Positions 33,947 to 34,165 of a stretch of 34,165 nt of DNA are shown here, piece after piece (the first letter of the stretch is position 1; the number at the start of each line of letters is the position of its first letter). The translations under genes were made by a program, and so were the position numbers. Below the pieces are notes generated by a model. That model did no database searches, had not been told where the DNA came from, and saw only the letters and a program-made list of their open reading frames with translations. Origin of the DNA: Bacteroidota bacterium (GTDB lineage Bacteria > Bacteroidota > Ignavibacteria > Ignavibacteriales > Ignavibacteriaceae); NCBI GenBank assembly GCA_022562275.1, contig JADFPP010000030.1, positions 1 to 34,165 of the forward strand, read 5' to 3'.

Positions 33947-34165
33947 CAATCAAAATTATAAACAAATCTGGTCATCCATTACCGCACTATGAAACACAAG
34001 CCTCCGCTGGAATGGACTTACGTGCTTCATTAGAAACCGCTACAACTTTAAGACCTTTGGAACGAGCCATAATTAAAACAGGCCTTTTTATCGAGCTTCC
34101 TATTGGGTATGAGGCACAGGTTCGCCCTCGAAGTGGGTTGGCAGCAAAAAAAGGTATGACTGTAT
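33943..34165 (+). CDS. dut: Second dUTPase, N-terminal part (cut by window edge)
   Basis: The first 74 residues of a dUTPase. Motif 1 is SAGMDLRA (21-28) and motif 2 is RPRSGLA (61-67). The start [20 protein letters not shown] is typical of the Bacteroidota dUTPase branch. It differs widely from the dut at 7948 (whose first motif region reads PSYATDGSAGMDIHA), so the two are not recent duplicates. The ATG at 33943 overlaps the stop of the flippase remnant (ATGA). The C-terminal motifs 3 to 5 lie beyond the window, so it is not known if it is complete. Confidence 0.9.
   Translation, partial: MTIKIINKSGHPLPHYETQASAGMDLRASLETATTLRPLERAIIKTGLFIELPIGYEAQVRPRSGLAAKKGMTV

Noticed and set aside
1-34165. 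CRISPR arrays, tRNA and rRNA genes
   Set aside because: No regular short repeats with unique spacers, no tRNA cloverleaf with a GGTTCRA arm, and no rRNA-like sequence were noticed on either strand by eye; a tRNA or covariance search was not possible.

Overview
The window is AT-rich DNA, apparently from a chromosome of the Bacteroidota/Chlorobiota/Ignavibacteriota group. No single marker proves this. Supporting signs are a flippase next to dut, a DUF3098-like small membrane protein, a FabL/FabI-like SDR, a large secreted protein of the kind found in type IX secretion genomes, and one promoter that fits the Bacteroides TTTG-N19-TAnnTTTG pattern. Other promoters here look like ordinary TTGACA/TATAAT promoters, which fits a lineage outside the core Bacteroidia.

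Layout. Positions 1-1140 (minus) hold the N-terminal part of a secreted protein that runs off the left edge. Positions 1333-10335 (minus) are a housekeeping run: serA, thioredoxin, an enoyl-ACP-reductase-like SDR, dnaE, dut, a polysaccharide flippase and a hotdog thioesterase. Positions 10421-10676 are a MITE-like element with terminal inverted repeats. Positions 10752-23899 (minus) are an eleven-gene surface-polysaccharide cluster: Wzz-like chain-length protein, flippase, O-antigen ligase/polymerase, two GT4 enzymes, a shortened methyltransferase, a GT2 synthase, the initiating phosphoglycosyltransferase, a polyprenyl-phosphate mannosyltransferase-like GT2, and a GT2 fused to a degenerate phosphoglycosyltransferase. 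accA is the last gene, 2 nt behind the fusion gene, and a clear terminator follows. Together these genes would start the repeat unit on undecaprenyl phosphate, extend it, flip it, polymerise or ligate it, and set its chain length.

From 24083 the plus strand carries a structured leader, a small orphan gene, a candidate sRNA with its own consensus promoter, a DUF3098-like gene, an EutN/CcmL vertex protein and dprA. From 33310 back to 29187 the minus strand carries ddl, ftsB/divIC-like, rarA and an AAA_14-DUF4143 ATPase.

The most interesting part is 26267-30564. Two accessory genes, a GT39-like membrane glycosyltransferase and the AAA_14-DUF4143 ATPase, each sit directly behind an intact housekeeping gene (dprA or rarA). 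Each is followed by a second, diverged copy of only the 3' end of that same housekeeping gene. The copies differ from the intact genes mainly at synonymous sites, so they look like displaced alleles from related genomes, not fresh duplications. The ATPase promoter is a perfect TTGACA-N17-TATAAT sequence embedded in a symmetric array of four 9-bp half-sites. At the right edge a second, different dut gene starts behind the 3' remnant of another flippase, repeating the flippase-dut pair seen at 7948-9876.
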